In this document: positions 50,779-60,257 of the stretch, piece by piece
Layout of the letters: every line of letters starts with the position of its first letter
Numbering within the stretch: position 1 is the first letter of the stretch
Source: Leptotrichia sp. oral taxon 218
Lineage (GTDB): Bacteria > Fusobacteriota > Fusobacteriia > Fusobacteriales > Leptotrichiaceae
Assembly: GCF_018128225.1 (NCBI RefSeq)
Contig: NZ_CP072377.1
Coordinates: 806,001-870,000 of the forward strand
DNA length: 64,000 nt
Direction: 5' to 3'
Notes under the pieces: generated by a model
Seen by the model: only the letters and a program-made list of their open reading frames with translations
What the model was told of the DNA's origin: nothing
The model's database searches: none
Position numbers and translations under genes: made by a program

Positions 50779-52203
50779 ATGAATGAAAAAAATAATAAAA
50801 ATAATAAAAATAGCAAAATTAATTTAAAAAAATCTAAAAATAATAAAAAAATAAAAAAATACAGTAATTTTATGTATGTTAAAATATCAATATTTGCATT
50901 TTTATCTATTAGTTCTATAAATTTAGCAACTATAAAATATCAATCATCAAATGAATATGTTAATAAAAACAATGATTTTTTACTTTATACTCCAGTTAAA
51001 GCTGAAAAAAATTATATAAATAAGACTAAAATATTAAGCGAAGAAAGAAAAGAAGACTATTTTTCAAAAATTAATAAAGAAAATAGATATACTTTATTTA
51101 GCACAGAAAAGGGACTTCGAAATTTTAAACATAAAGATAAAAAATCGGAAAAATTAAGAGAAGAAAGAAACCTAAATGGTGAAGCAGAAAGAACATTTTT
51201 TGAGACGATGAAAAATTTTACAGAAGAAGAAGTAGCTGGAAAAACACATTATTTAGTAACTCTTGCTAATAACAAAAAAGTTTTGGGAGAACTTAAAGAG
51301 AGAGAAGAAAATTATGTTTCTGGAAAAACTGATCACATTCTAGCGATTGATATGAATTTAAACAATATTGGAGAAAAAGCGTTGAAAGCCATTGCAAAAA
51401 GAGAGATTACATCATCTGAAAAAATTAAAGGAAATGAAAAAAATAAAAAAGATAAAGAAAAAGAAAATACGGAAAATTATACTCAAGAAGAAATAGAAAA
51501 AGCAAAATTAGAAAAATGGTTTTACGATATTTATGAACCAGTTGATATGGTAGAAGATACGAAAACTGCTGTAATCGCTTGTGTTTTTGGAAATAAAAAG
51601 ACAGGAAAACTAGAAATATTTTATGGTGGTTCTAATATGCCTTTTTCTAATATGAATTCAATAAAAGATTGGAAAAATGATATAATGTCAAGTGTTAAAG
51701 TTTCAAAAAATTATGAAGCGGCTTTAGAAATAGCAATAAAAATAAGTAAAAAAGTTTATACTTCAGAAGACGGTAAAAAATACCAAGTTTTAGAAGCAGT
51801 AAATGGTTTTTCTAAAGGTGGTGGAGAAGCATTATATGTTGCTTCAAATTTAGACTTGAAAGCATTAATTATCGATCCTTCCCCTGTTGTCAATGCAGGA
51901 AGATATATTGACAACAACAAAATTTTAGCCATTGTTCCAGGAAATGGAGAAGCCTTTTTAAACCGTGTATCAGAAATAACAGGGACTTATGGTAATTTAA
52001 ATACTTTGGAACAAAAAGTTGGAGCATCTGAAGGAAAAAGAGGTAAAAAAACTTCTTTAATTCCAGCAATTCCAGTTAGTTCTCAAGTAACAGGAATGCT
52101 TCGTTATCATTTTCCTAATATAAATAATGTTGCTGAATCATTTAACAAAACAAAAAAATATATAGAAAAAATAAAACCTATATATAACAGATTTTTTGAA
52201 TAA
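50779..52203 (+). CDS. Exported lipase-like alpha/beta hydrolase
   Basis: 474 residues from ATG 50779 (AAAGGTGG 8 nt upstream; an in-frame ATG at 50755 is possible). A very basic, Asn/Lys-rich N-terminus precedes a hydrophobic helix (VKISIFAFLSISSINLATI), an anchor or unusual signal. The C-terminal ~220 residues have a nucleophile elbow GFSKGGGEAL preceded by VLEAVN, and IIDPSPVV and ILAIVPGNGEAF strands, as in lipase class 3/DUF2974-type hydrolases. Candidate acid and base are Asp in IIDPSP and His in MLRYHFPN. Substrate unknown; probably a lipid or ester at the cell surface. Confidence 0.75.
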   Translation: MNEKNNKNNKNSKINLKKSKNNKKIKKYSNFMYVKISIFAFLSISSINLATIKYQSSNEYVNKNNDFLLYTPVKAEKNYINKTKILSEERKEDYFSKINKENRYTLFSTEKGLRNFKHKDKKSEKLREERNLNGEAERTFFETMKNFTEEEVAGKTHYLVTLANNKKVLGELKEREENYVSGKTDHILAIDMNLNNIGEKALKAIAKREITSSEKIKGNEKNKKDKEKENTENYTQEEIEKAKLEKWFYDIYEPVDMVEDTKTAVIACVFGNKKTGKLEIFYGGSNMPFSNMNSIKDWKNDIMSSVKVSKNYEAALEIAIKISKKVYTSEDGKKYQVLEAVNGFSKGGGEALYVASNLDLKALIIDPSPVVNAGRYIDNNKILAIVPGNGEAFLNRVSEITGTYGNLNTLEQKVGASEGKRGKKTSLIPAIPVSSQVTGMLRYHFPNINNVAESFNKTKKYIEKIKPIYNRFFE

Positions 52204-52213
52204 ATAATAAAAA

Positions 52214-52264
52214 CAGTAAATAAAAATACAAAAAATTGATTTTTAAAAAAAAATACAGTATAAT
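52214..52264 (+). promoter_or_regulatory. CAGTAAATA motif and promoter of the PLD lipoprotein gene
   Basis: CAGTAAATAAAAATA (52214-52228), TTGATT (52236-52241), 17-nt spacer, TATAAT (52259-52264). It lies 66 bp before ATG 52330. Confidence 0.75.
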
Positions 52265-52329
52265 AACATTAAATTAAGTAAAAAATAAAAAACCAAAAAC
52301 AAAAAAATAAAAATAAAAGGAGCTGTTAA

Positions 52330-53751
52330 ATGAAAAAATTAAAATTTATTTTGTTGTCGATTTTTATTATCAGTACAATATTTTCTTGTAAATCCTTGCC
52401 AAGTGGATTAGCTGTTAAAACACCAGTTTATAATGCTGATAATGTTGACTTCTATTATGACTTGACATATAAAAAAGACGGAGAAACCCATTATGAAAGG
52501 CAAATTTGGGATCAGGCGTATGACATTTTGGATAAGGCGCAGGATTTTTTCCTGATGGATATTTTCGTGTTTCACGATTATGTTGGAAAAGGAGTGAAGG
52601 AAAAACTGGATCCATTGCCGATTGCTGAAGAGTTTGCACAGAAAATTCTGGAAAAGAGAAAAAAAGATCCGAATGTGAAGATTTACTTGATTTTGGATGA
52701 AGGGAACACATTTTACGGAGCTTATGACAATGAAATGTATAAGAGATTGGAAGCGGCTGGAGTTAAGATAGGAATTGTTGATTTGGCGAAGTTACCTGAT
52801 CCAATACCAGTTTATTCAGCAATTTGGAGACTTCTTATTCAGCCTTTTGGAAATCCGAAAAATGTCGGAAAAACTAAAAACCCACTTCACGAAGGAACTG
52901 ATCCTGTCACAGTTAGAAGCATTTTAAGAGCTTTAAATGGAAAAGCGGATCACAGAAAACTTATAATGAACGAAAAAACCGCAATGCTAACGACTGGAAA
53001 TCCACATGCAGAAGGTTCAAGACATTCAAATGTCGCATTCAAATTTTCATCACCAATATTAAAAGACCTTTACAATGCAGAGATTCCAGTTGCAAAAATC
53101 ACCAAAAAAGATGGAAGTTTAAATAGAACTTTACCGTATCAAAAATTTGATATTGAACCTTCAAAAAATAATCAGATAAAACTGCAATACTTTACTGAAG
53201 GTCAAACTGGCGAGGATATGACAAGAGAATTGAAAAATGCTCAGCCTGGCGATGAGGTGTTTATCGCACAATTTTTTCTATCAGACAGACAAATATTAAC
53301 GGACATTAAAAAAGCGGCGAAAAGGGGAGTGAAATTTAGACTGATATTAAATAATTCGACAGCTGCTTTTCCAAATAAGGCGGCTTCTGGGGAACTTATG
53401 AAATTAGCTAGAAAACACGGATATGACATTGATGTGAAATTTTATAATAAAGGTGCAGAGATGTATCATGTGAAAATGATGACGATTTACAAAAAGAACT
53501 ATATGATAACATATGGCGGATCGACAAATTTTACACGAAGAAATATGAGAGATTATAATTTAGAAAACGAATTAAAAATAATTTCTACTTATGATCAAAA
53601 GATTTCAAAACAAGTTACAGATTATTATGACAGACTTTGGACAAATAGAGATGGAGATTTTACACTTCCTTACGATACAGAAAAGAATGAGAAAAGGTCT
53701 AATGATTTGATTCTTAGATTCTTGGAAGTGAATGGAATTGGCGCTTTTTAG
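52330..53751 (+). CDS. Phospholipase D-like lipoprotein
   Basis: 473 residues. The lipoprotein signal ends STIFSC (Cys20). Two PLD-superfamily half-sites are visible: DHRKLIMNEKTAMLTTGNPH (H-x-K, then G-N) near residue 210, and YHVKMMTIYKKNYMITYGGS followed by TNFTRRN near residue 380. The Asp of the canonical HxKxxxxD is replaced in both, but His, Lys and the downstream GG/GS..N pattern remain. Other members hydrolyse phospholipids, synthesise cardiolipin or act as nucleases. The lipid anchor suggests an envelope role. GGAGC precedes the ATG; a terminator follows. Confidence 0.86.
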   Translation: MKKLKFILLSIFIISTIFSCKSLPSGLAVKTPVYNADNVDFYYDLTYKKDGETHYERQIWDQAYDILDKAQDFFLMDIFVFHDYVGKGVKEKLDPLPIAEEFAQKILEKRKKDPNVKIYLILDEGNTFYGAYDNEMYKRLEAAGVKIGIVDLAKLPDPIPVYSAIWRLLIQPFGNPKNVGKTKNPLHEGTDPVTVRSILRALNGKADHRKLIMNEKTAMLTTGNPHAEGSRHSNVAFKFSSPILKDLYNAEIPVAKITKKDGSLNRTLPYQKFDIEPSKNNQIKLQYFTEGQTGEDMTRELKNAQPGDEVFIAQFFLSDRQILTDIKKAAKRGVKFRLILNNSTAAFPNKAASGELMKLARKHGYDIDVKFYNKGAEMYHVKMMTIYKKNYMITYGGSTNFTRRNMRDYNLENELKIISTYDQKISKQVTDYYDRLWTNRDGDFTLPYDTEKNEKRSNDLILRFLEVNGIGAF

Positions 53752-53817
53752 CTGATTCTAAAGATAAGATTTTAGCGAGGGGTTTATTAAATAATTTATA
53801 ATTTTGATTTTTAAAAA

Positions 53818-53855
53818 AGCTATCAATCGAGATTTTTTGACTGATAGCTTTTTTT
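53818..53855 (+). terminator. Terminator after the PLD lipoprotein gene
   Basis: AGCTATCA (53818-53825) pairs with TGATAGCT (53842-53849), with A/T pairs extending the stem; a T run follows. Confidence 0.88.
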
Positions 53856-53932
53856 AGTATTATGATAATTTTTTCTAAAAAAGTTTTAATTCATAAAATT
53901 TCTTCCTGTAATTTGTAATTTATTTTTTTAAC

Positions 53933-54138
53933 AAAAAGATAGCAAGAAGTCGTAGGCTTTCTATAAGTGGGAGATGAATTGCTTTTTTTGTAAAAAAATT
54001 GAAAAAAGGGTATATCCATGATACAATTTTTGTATAAAATATCGAAGAGAAATAATTAAAAATAATATTCAAAATCAAAAGAAGGTGTAATTTTGTGAAA
54101 TATAATTTAGCATTCAAATACAGAATTTATCCAAAACA
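53933..54138 (+). pseudogene. IS605-type left end with truncated tnpB
   Basis: It repeats the first ~205 bp of the 40119 element: left-end GATAGCAAGAAGTC hairpin (partly decayed), the TGATACAAT promoter, GAAGGTGTAA and the tnpB start KYNLAFKYRIYP, here with GTG (54095) in place of ATG. Similarity ends at ~54138 and the frame stops at 54152-54154. It is flanked by TTTTTAAC like the full copy. Confidence 0.88.
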
Positions 54139-54231
54139 CCTTGTCAGTGAATAAAATATAATTTAAATTTCATAAAAGTCTTTTCTGTAGTTTATTTATT
54201 TTTTTTAGTTCTTAAACTATAAAGCTCCAAA

Positions 54232-54254
54232 TTCTTAAAATCTGGAGCTTTTTT
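54232..54254. terminator. Bidirectional terminator near the reverse-strand autotransporter
   Basis: AAGCTCCA (54232-54239) and TGGAGCTT (54243-54250) flank a short region, with TTTT after it. It lies 48 bp beyond the stop of the minus-strand gene and would serve that gene from the other side. Confidence 0.7.
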
Positions 54255-54301
54255 GAAAGTTTAAAAATTATAATTTTAGTAAAATTTTAGTAATTAATTA
54301 A

Positions 54302-57300
54302 TTAAAACGAAACACCTAATCCCACACCAACATGCGAGTTCTTATCTTTCGTATCATATCCACCGTTTACAGATACATCGAATTTTCCAGTTTCAAATCC
54401 AACTTTTAAGTCGCTTCTGAAGTTTCCTTTTTTCTCATCTTTAGCACTTTTTAGTCTAATTCTAGTATTTGTGTCAGTAAATTTAGCTTCATTTACTCTG
54501 TCATCAACTTTTCCAAGTTCGTGGTCGTAACCAAGTCCAAGTGACGCTTTAAATTTAGTTCCTTTTGCTGATACTGGACTAGAGAATCCAAATTCCACTC
54601 CAGCTCCTGGTCTTACTGAATAGTAGTCATTTGCTTTAACTTCCACATTTAGAGTTCCATCTTTTTCTTTAATCTTGTTAAATCTTCCGTAACCAAGTTT
54701 TAATGCAGCGTAAGGTTTAACTGTGAAGTTTCCACCAACATTGAAAGTCTTACCAAGTTCGTTTGTCAAATTAACTCCGTAAGCGTTGTAGTTAGCTTTA
54801 TTTTCGTAAGAGTTATTTCCTACAACAAATCTTCTCTTCATATTATTTTGTGAAACAAATCCGTTTCCATCCAAAGTCCATTCAAGACTGTTTACATCAA
54901 AAGTTTTGTATCCACCAACTTCAAGCATTGAGATATTTTCTTTAGATCTTCCATTATCTTTTAATTTAAAGTTGTTGTTTATTGCACCTGCATAAATTCC
55001 TTGTTTTGCGTCAGCGTTGTTGAATAAATATGAAATTCCGTAAGCTGAGCTGTCTGAATCAGCTATTCCTTGAACTTTTGAGCTGTGTTTGTTTTTATCA
55101 AAGAAAGTTGAAACATGGTGTCCAGATTCATCTGCATTTTCTTTTTGCAAGTCAGAAATTCTGTTATTTAAAATATCATCTGTTTTTGAAATTCTTTGCT
55201 GAACATTTGCATATTGATTTCCGCTAACTTCACGGTATGTGTCTGCAAAAGTTTTCTTGCTGTTTACAGTGTTTAAGTAATTAAAGATTTCTTTATCATT
55301 AGAATTTGCAACTTTATATTTTTCGTCAAGTCCTCTAGCCACATCTTGAGTCATTTCATCGTCAGCAAAATTTGTGTAAGATAATTTTTTCAAAGTAACT
55401 TTTGCGATTTTGTTATTCAAAATTTCAGGATTTGCTTGCCAAACTAATGAACCAGTTTTAACATTCCAGTTTTTAATGTTGCTTGTTTGCATCGAATTAT
55501 TAAATGGAGCTAATACATCGTCTCCAACTGTAACTTCAGTATCATTAGTTTTTTCAGTAGCTTCAGCACCAATTAACAAGTCAGCACTCTTTAATCCCAA
55601 GTTTGCAAGTCCTTCAATCGGTTTAGTTCTTCCCAATGAATCCACATATACTTTCATGTCGCTGCTTAAAAGTTTTCTATCTGATGACTGAACAGTCACT
55701 TGGTAAGAATTATCAACACGATCTCTTACAGCTCCACCGCTAATTTCGATATTTCCATAGTTTTTAACAGTACCACCGGCAATAACGATTCCAGCACCGC
55801 CGTTAGAGTCGATATGAATTGTTCCGTTATTTGTGAATTCTGCATCTTTTCCAACAACTACACCAACTGCATCATTTGGAGTTCCTTCAGTAGTTATAAG
55901 TCCATTATTAACACCTATGGCATCTTTTCCAAGATACATTCCGACACCGCCATCTTTGGTAATTTTAATAATTCCATAATTATCATTTATTAAAGTACCA
56001 ATACCAGCCATACCAATTGAATTTTTACCAATTTCAATTTCTCCATAATTTTCTAAGTTTGCATTTGGATTATCACTGTACATTCCCATACTTGGATTAT
56101 ATTTATCAGATGAATCTCCTATTTTAATTTTATTGGTTTCATTAGCATTAGAAGATTTATTAAATGCTTTAGTTCTTCCTTTTCCGGTTACGTAGAATCC
56201 AATTGATTTATCACCTGATAGATCAATTAGGACATTATTTAACGAAGATACATAATCATCGCTACTATAACTGTCAATAATAGATGCAGGATCTAATTTT
56301 TGATCATTGATATTTGCTACTATTCCAATAGCGTTATTTGCTTCACTTTCAATTTTTCCGTCATTGATAGCATTTCCTGATACATCATTGTAACGTTTGT
56401 AATAGTACATTCCAATAGAATTTTCTCCTAAGTTAATAGTGTTCTCATTTACAATATAACCGTTAGACTCATGTGCTTTTCCATTTCCATCTTCATAACT
56501 ATAAATTCCAATAGAATTTTTTCCAACATAAATAAATCCCTGGTTTTTGAATTCACCATTTTTAATATATGCTCCAAAACTGCTATCTCCTGTTAAATTG
56601 ATAACACCTCCGTTTATATTGACGCCTGATTCCCTAGAATCAATACTTTGAATGGCAATTTGATTAGGTTTAGATCCAGATATAGTAACCTGTTTTCTAA
56701 CTAAATACTTAGGAACTTCAAAAGTTGAATTTGGAGCATTCAATTTATTATATAAATCATTTGGGTCATCTAAATTCACATCTTTGTCGATAAAAATATG
56801 TGAATTATGAAATTCAGCTACATTATAATCTATTCCATTAATTGTTGGTCTTTGATTTCGAGGAACTAATGACATTAAACTATTAGAATCAGTCATTGAT
56901 AAATCTGCAGTTACAGATTCAAACAAAAATATAGATGATCCTGGATGCATGTTAAGTGTTAAGTTATTGGAATTAGTCATATATTTTGTAAGCATATCAT
57001 TAACTAACTGTTCCGGATTTATCGCAGTACCTGCCATATTTCTAGAAATTGCAAACCCTTTTACATCCATTGTTGTTGGGGATGCAATGTTAAGTGTTGG
57101 GGATAAGCTGTTATAATTATCAGGCAACTTAAATCCTATTTCATTTTCCCCGACATTATAATGAGTTAGAGCAATTACATTAGAAGTAGCTTGCTCCATA
57201 TCTTCTTTTACAATAGTTGGAGTTGCATAACTCTTATTTAATTTTAAATTTGAAAAATTTGGAAGAGTAAATCTCGCTCCTGTACTTGGTTGCGAATAAG

Positions 57301-57442
57301 ATGGTCCATTTTTAGCAATAGGTGTTCCACTACCATTATTTATACCGCTTCCACTTCCACTTCCGCTTCCTCCACTGCTTTCACAACTGATAATAGCAAT
57401 TAATGCAAATACCATCAATAAAAATTTTTTCGTCTTGTTCAT
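54302..57442 (-). CDS. Autotransporter adhesin-like lipoprotein
   Basis: 1,046 residues, the only large minus-strand gene. The signal is lipoprotein-like (FALIAIISC) with a Gly/Ser linker. The passenger has repeated beta-helix phrases (GKNSIGIYSYED, GENSIGMYYYK, GKNSIGMAGIG, GKDAIGVNNG) typical of fusobacterial autotransporters. No protease motif is seen. A helical linker (~770) precedes the C-terminal ~270-residue autotransporter barrel ending GVGLGVSF. AAAGGAG lies 10 nt before the ATG. Likely an adhesin or surface-display protein; ligand unknown. Confidence 0.92.
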   Translation of the reverse strand: MNKTKKFLLMVFALIAIISCESSGGSGSGSGSGINNGSGTPIAKNGPSYSQPSTGARFTLPNFSNLKLNKSYATPTIVKEDMEQATSNVIALTHYNVGENEIGFKLPDNYNSLSPTLNIASPTTMDVKGFAISRNMAGTAINPEQLVNDMLTKYMTNSNNLTLNMHPGSSIFLFESVTADLSMTDSNSLMSLVPRNQRPTINGIDYNVAEFHNSHIFIDKDVNLDDPNDLYNKLNAPNSTFEVPKYLVRKQVTISGSKPNQIAIQSIDSRESGVNINGGVINLTGDSSFGAYIKNGEFKNQGFIYVGKNSIGIYSYEDGNGKAHESNGYIVNENTINLGENSIGMYYYKRYNDVSGNAINDGKIESEANNAIGIVANINDQKLDPASIIDSYSSDDYVSSLNNVLIDLSGDKSIGFYVTGKGRTKAFNKSSNANETNKIKIGDSSDKYNPSMGMYSDNPNANLENYGEIEIGKNSIGMAGIGTLINDNYGIIKITKDGGVGMYLGKDAIGVNNGLITTEGTPNDAVGVVVGKDAEFTNNGTIHIDSNGGAGIVIAGGTVKNYGNIEISGGAVRDRVDNSYQVTVQSSDRKLLSSDMKVYVDSLGRTKPIEGLANLGLKSADLLIGAEATEKTNDTEVTVGDDVLAPFNNSMQTSNIKNWNVKTGSLVWQANPEILNNKIAKVTLKKLSYTNFADDEMTQDVARGLDEKYKVANSNDKEIFNYLNTVNSKKTFADTYREVSGNQYANVQQRISKTDDILNNRISDLQKENADESGHHVSTFFDKNKHSSKVQGIADSDSSAYGISYLFNNADAKQGIYAGAINNNFKLKDNGRSKENISMLEVGGYKTFDVNSLEWTLDGNGFVSQNNMKRRFVVGNNSYENKANYNAYGVNLTNELGKTFNVGGNFTVKPYAALKLGYGRFNKIKEKDGTLNVEVKANDYYSVRPGAGVEFGFSSPVSAKGTKFKASLGLGYDHELGKVDDRVNEAKFTDTNTRIRLKSAKDEKKGNFRSDLKVGFETGKFDVSVNGGYDTKDKNSHVGVGLGVSF

Positions 57443-57689
57443 AAATCAATCTCTCCTTTAAAATTTATTTTTATTAAAAAAATTACTTTATATTATTTTC
57501 CAATATATTTCATTTTTTTAGATTATGTATGAATAAGAAAAATGTATAAACGAAATTACATAGAATTTAAAGAATAAACAAAAATATAAAATATATCATT
57601 CTGCTTAAATTTAAGTGTTTTTTTGTTTTATTAACAAAGAAATTAATATTCTGTTTTTAAATAATATTTTTTATTTCGTTTATGTTATA

Positions 57690-57718
57690 AGTATAGTATA
57701 TAATTTTAAAAAAGTCAA
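57690..57718 (-). promoter_or_regulatory. Minus-strand promoter for the autotransporter
   Basis: Read on the minus strand: TTGACT (57718-57713), 17-nt spacer, TATACT (57695-57690). About 11 nt later comes ACGAAATAAAAAATATT, a variant of the recurring A-rich motif. The leader is about 240 nt. Confidence 0.78.
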
Positions 57719-57810
57719 GAAAAATATAAATATTTTAATTTACCATATTTTTTAATATTTTTTAAAAAATAGTAATATTCATATTTTATTTATTTTATAT
57801 AATTAAAGAA

Positions 57811-57958
57811 AGTAAATAAATATATAAAAATAATATTTTAAAAATATTTTTTAATTTAAAATAGTAAAAAAAAGATAAAATATTTTGAAAAACTACTTGA
57901 CAATCATAAAATTCTGTAGTATACTCACATTATAATAAAAACAGAAAATAAAAATATG
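57811..57958 (+). promoter_or_regulatory. Plus-strand promoter with two A-rich motifs
   Basis: AGTAAATAAATATATA (57811-57826), TTGACA (57897-57902), 17-nt spacer, TATACT (57920-57925), CAGAAAATAAAAATATG (57942-57958). This and the minus-strand promoter occupy the 625-bp divergent gap; no ORF is seen there. Confidence 0.82.
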
Positions 57959-58067
57959 TAAAATATAATTTAAAACAAAATACAGTTTTTACAAAAAAGA
58001 AACTTAAATAAAAATATAAATTTTAACAGAAAATAAAATGATTTAAAAACTATAAGGAGATACAACT

Positions 58068-60215
58068 ATGAAAATTAAAAGTAAAATATTATTAGGAATT
58101 TTAGTATTATCAACATTAAGTTTTAGTGCAAAATTAAATTATACAACAGATAAAGGAATTAAATATAAAGGAGAAATAGTCAAATTTGCCAAAGAAAAAC
58201 AAGGAAGCTATCCAATATTTAATATGCTTTATGATGGAGAAGCAGGAATGTCAACAGAACATTATTGGAAAGATAATTTGGGGATAAATTTAAAAGATGT
58301 GAAAGTATTAAGAGGAACAACAGAAAATGAAAAAAGATTTTATAATGATAATGCTCATATGCTTTCAATGTTTGAAGCATTTGATGTGGAAATGTCAGGT
58401 GGATATGTAAAAAATCATTTAGATGAAGTAACAGCAGCTTCAGTAATAGTACCTAATGCAATACCAAAAGGGATTCTGTCATTATCAATGTATTATATAA
58501 CAGGATCAACAGGATTTATGACAAGTAAATCAGTATATTTTGGAGATACCATAAATGAATTGGCAGGTGAAGTGATGCAAACACCAAGATTTAATGGATA
58601 TACATCAGATAATACAAATTTACTTGTTTCAGCTTATGGAAATGATGACACTCTAACCCCAAAAGCAAGAAAAAAAGGTGAAGATATTTATGCAATACAT
58701 CCATCGCAACAAAGTTTTTTCTTTCCAATGTTTGGAGAAGAAGTTCAAAAAATGCAAAGAAGCGATATAATAAAAGTAAAAGACTTCGTTTGTAATGGAT
58801 ATAAATCAAATAGAACTTTTACTGACATAAGAAATATGGATGGACCTAGACAGGAGAATCCTTATAAAGGATGTGGCGTAAACGATAATCCAGATAAAGG
58901 TTATTACCCATTCTTTGCCTTATATTCAAGAGCTAACACAATTCTTGCAGATGGTGAAATAACAGCGGCAGGTGAAAGAAGAACAGGTTCTTCATTTGCT
59001 GTTCCAAGATTATCTGCCATTATAACTAAAATAATGCAAAAATTTCCTGGTGTTTCTTATTTAGATGCAAAAGAAATTCTTTTAACTTCTGCTACAAGAG
59101 AAAAAGATATACTAGATAATCAATATGGCTGGGGAGTTGCAAATTTATTAAGAGCTTTAAAAGGACCAGGTGCTATAAATACAGGCTTAATCGAAGAACA
59201 AAAATTCTATACTGGAATGTATGATAAAGTATTCGATTTTAATGGAAATGCTTATTTTTGGGCTTCCCCTACTAGCGATTGGACTTGGAGCAACGATATT
59301 TATGGAAACCTCCCTAAACATCCTTCAGGTTCTACTAAATATGATATAGTTGCAACAACTAAAGATAAAGATGGTGATATTCCTAAAACAAGTTTGGCTT
59401 TCCAAACAATAAGAAATGTATCATTCCAAAACTTTATTCCATCCGAAAAAAATTATTATGCTGATACAGCAGAGTTTAAACCAGGTTTAAGAAAAGCAGG
59501 TGACAAAACTCTTACTATTAATGGTAATATCTATTATGAAGGGCCTACACAAATCCTTGAAGGAACTCTTGTCTTAAATGGAAATGTACCTAAATCAACT
59601 GTAATTGTTTATGAAAACAGCACTGCTGTAATTTCTGGTAATGTAAATCATTTGATAATGGCTGGAGGAAATGTCTACTTAAAAGAAGGGGCTGTTATTG
59701 GAACTTTAGAATTTGATCCAAATATCCCTTCTTACATAAATATCGAAAATGAAGGAAAAGGAATAACAATTGGAACAATTGCTTCCAAAAGAGAAAAACT
59801 TGATAAATTTAAATCTTTGTTTAAAAATGGTACATTAAAAGCTGAAAAAGAAATAACTAAAATAGATGTGGAAGATGTAAATGTAAATCCTTATAAATAT
59901 CAAGATTTAAAAAGAGAATATTTCTTTTCAGGCTTTGGAGATAAAATAAAAAAAGTTAAAGGTGATAACATATACCCAAAATTATTAAAAAGATATACTG
60001 AAATGGATAAAGCACCTGAAAGTGCCAAAAATATCGTGCCTGGTTATTCAAATGGTCAATTTATGTTAGATGCTTACGCTCCTGGTGATTATGACAAAGA
60101 ATTTACCAAATTAACTAATCCAATTGCTTCAAATGATAACTACAAAATTTCACCTTCTTCAGTTGAATGGTCTAACTTCTATGATGCTAGACAAAAAGCT
60201 GGACTAGAAAATTAA
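58068..60215 (+). CDS. Exported subtilase-like protein without barrel (paralogue 1)
   Basis: 715 residues with a Sec signal (ILLGILVLSTLSFSA). A serine-box TGSSFAVPRLSAIITKIMQK (near residue 310) followed by YGWGVANLLRAL matches the end of S8 catalytic domains. Candidate Asp and His are in MLYDGEAG and DNAHMLSMF, but they are less canonical than in the 44125 product. A beta-repeat follows (KAGDKTLTINGNIYYEGPTQ, like the AT passenger phrase KxGxxxLTLxG). The C-terminus (WSNFYDARQKAGLEN) has no autotransporter barrel. It may be secreted or retained in the periplasm. AAGGAG precedes ATG 58068. Confidence 0.82.
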   Translation: MKIKSKILLGILVLSTLSFSAKLNYTTDKGIKYKGEIVKFAKEKQGSYPIFNMLYDGEAGMSTEHYWKDNLGINLKDVKVLRGTTENEKRFYNDNAHMLSMFEAFDVEMSGGYVKNHLDEVTAASVIVPNAIPKGILSLSMYYITGSTGFMTSKSVYFGDTINELAGEVMQTPRFNGYTSDNTNLLVSAYGNDDTLTPKARKKGEDIYAIHPSQQSFFFPMFGEEVQKMQRSDIIKVKDFVCNGYKSNRTFTDIRNMDGPRQENPYKGCGVNDNPDKGYYPFFALYSRANTILADGEITAAGERRTGSSFAVPRLSAIITKIMQKFPGVSYLDAKEILLTSATREKDILDNQYGWGVANLLRALKGPGAINTGLIEEQKFYTGMYDKVFDFNGNAYFWASPTSDWTWSNDIYGNLPKHPSGSTKYDIVATTKDKDGDIPKTSLAFQTIRNVSFQNFIPSEKNYYADTAEFKPGLRKAGDKTLTINGNIYYEGPTQILEGTLVLNGNVPKSTVIVYENSTAVISGNVNHLIMAGGNVYLKEGAVIGTLEFDPNIPSYINIENEGKGITIGTIASKREKLDKFKSLFKNGTLKAEKEITKIDVEDVNVNPYKYQDLKREYFFSGFGDKIKKVKGDNIYPKLLKRYTEMDKAPESAKNIVPGYSNGQFMLDAYAPGDYDKEFTKLTNPIASNDNYKISPSSVEWSNFYDARQKAGLEN

Positions 60216-60257
60216 AAAATGATATAATTAAAAAAATAAAAAAAAGAGGTTAGTTTT

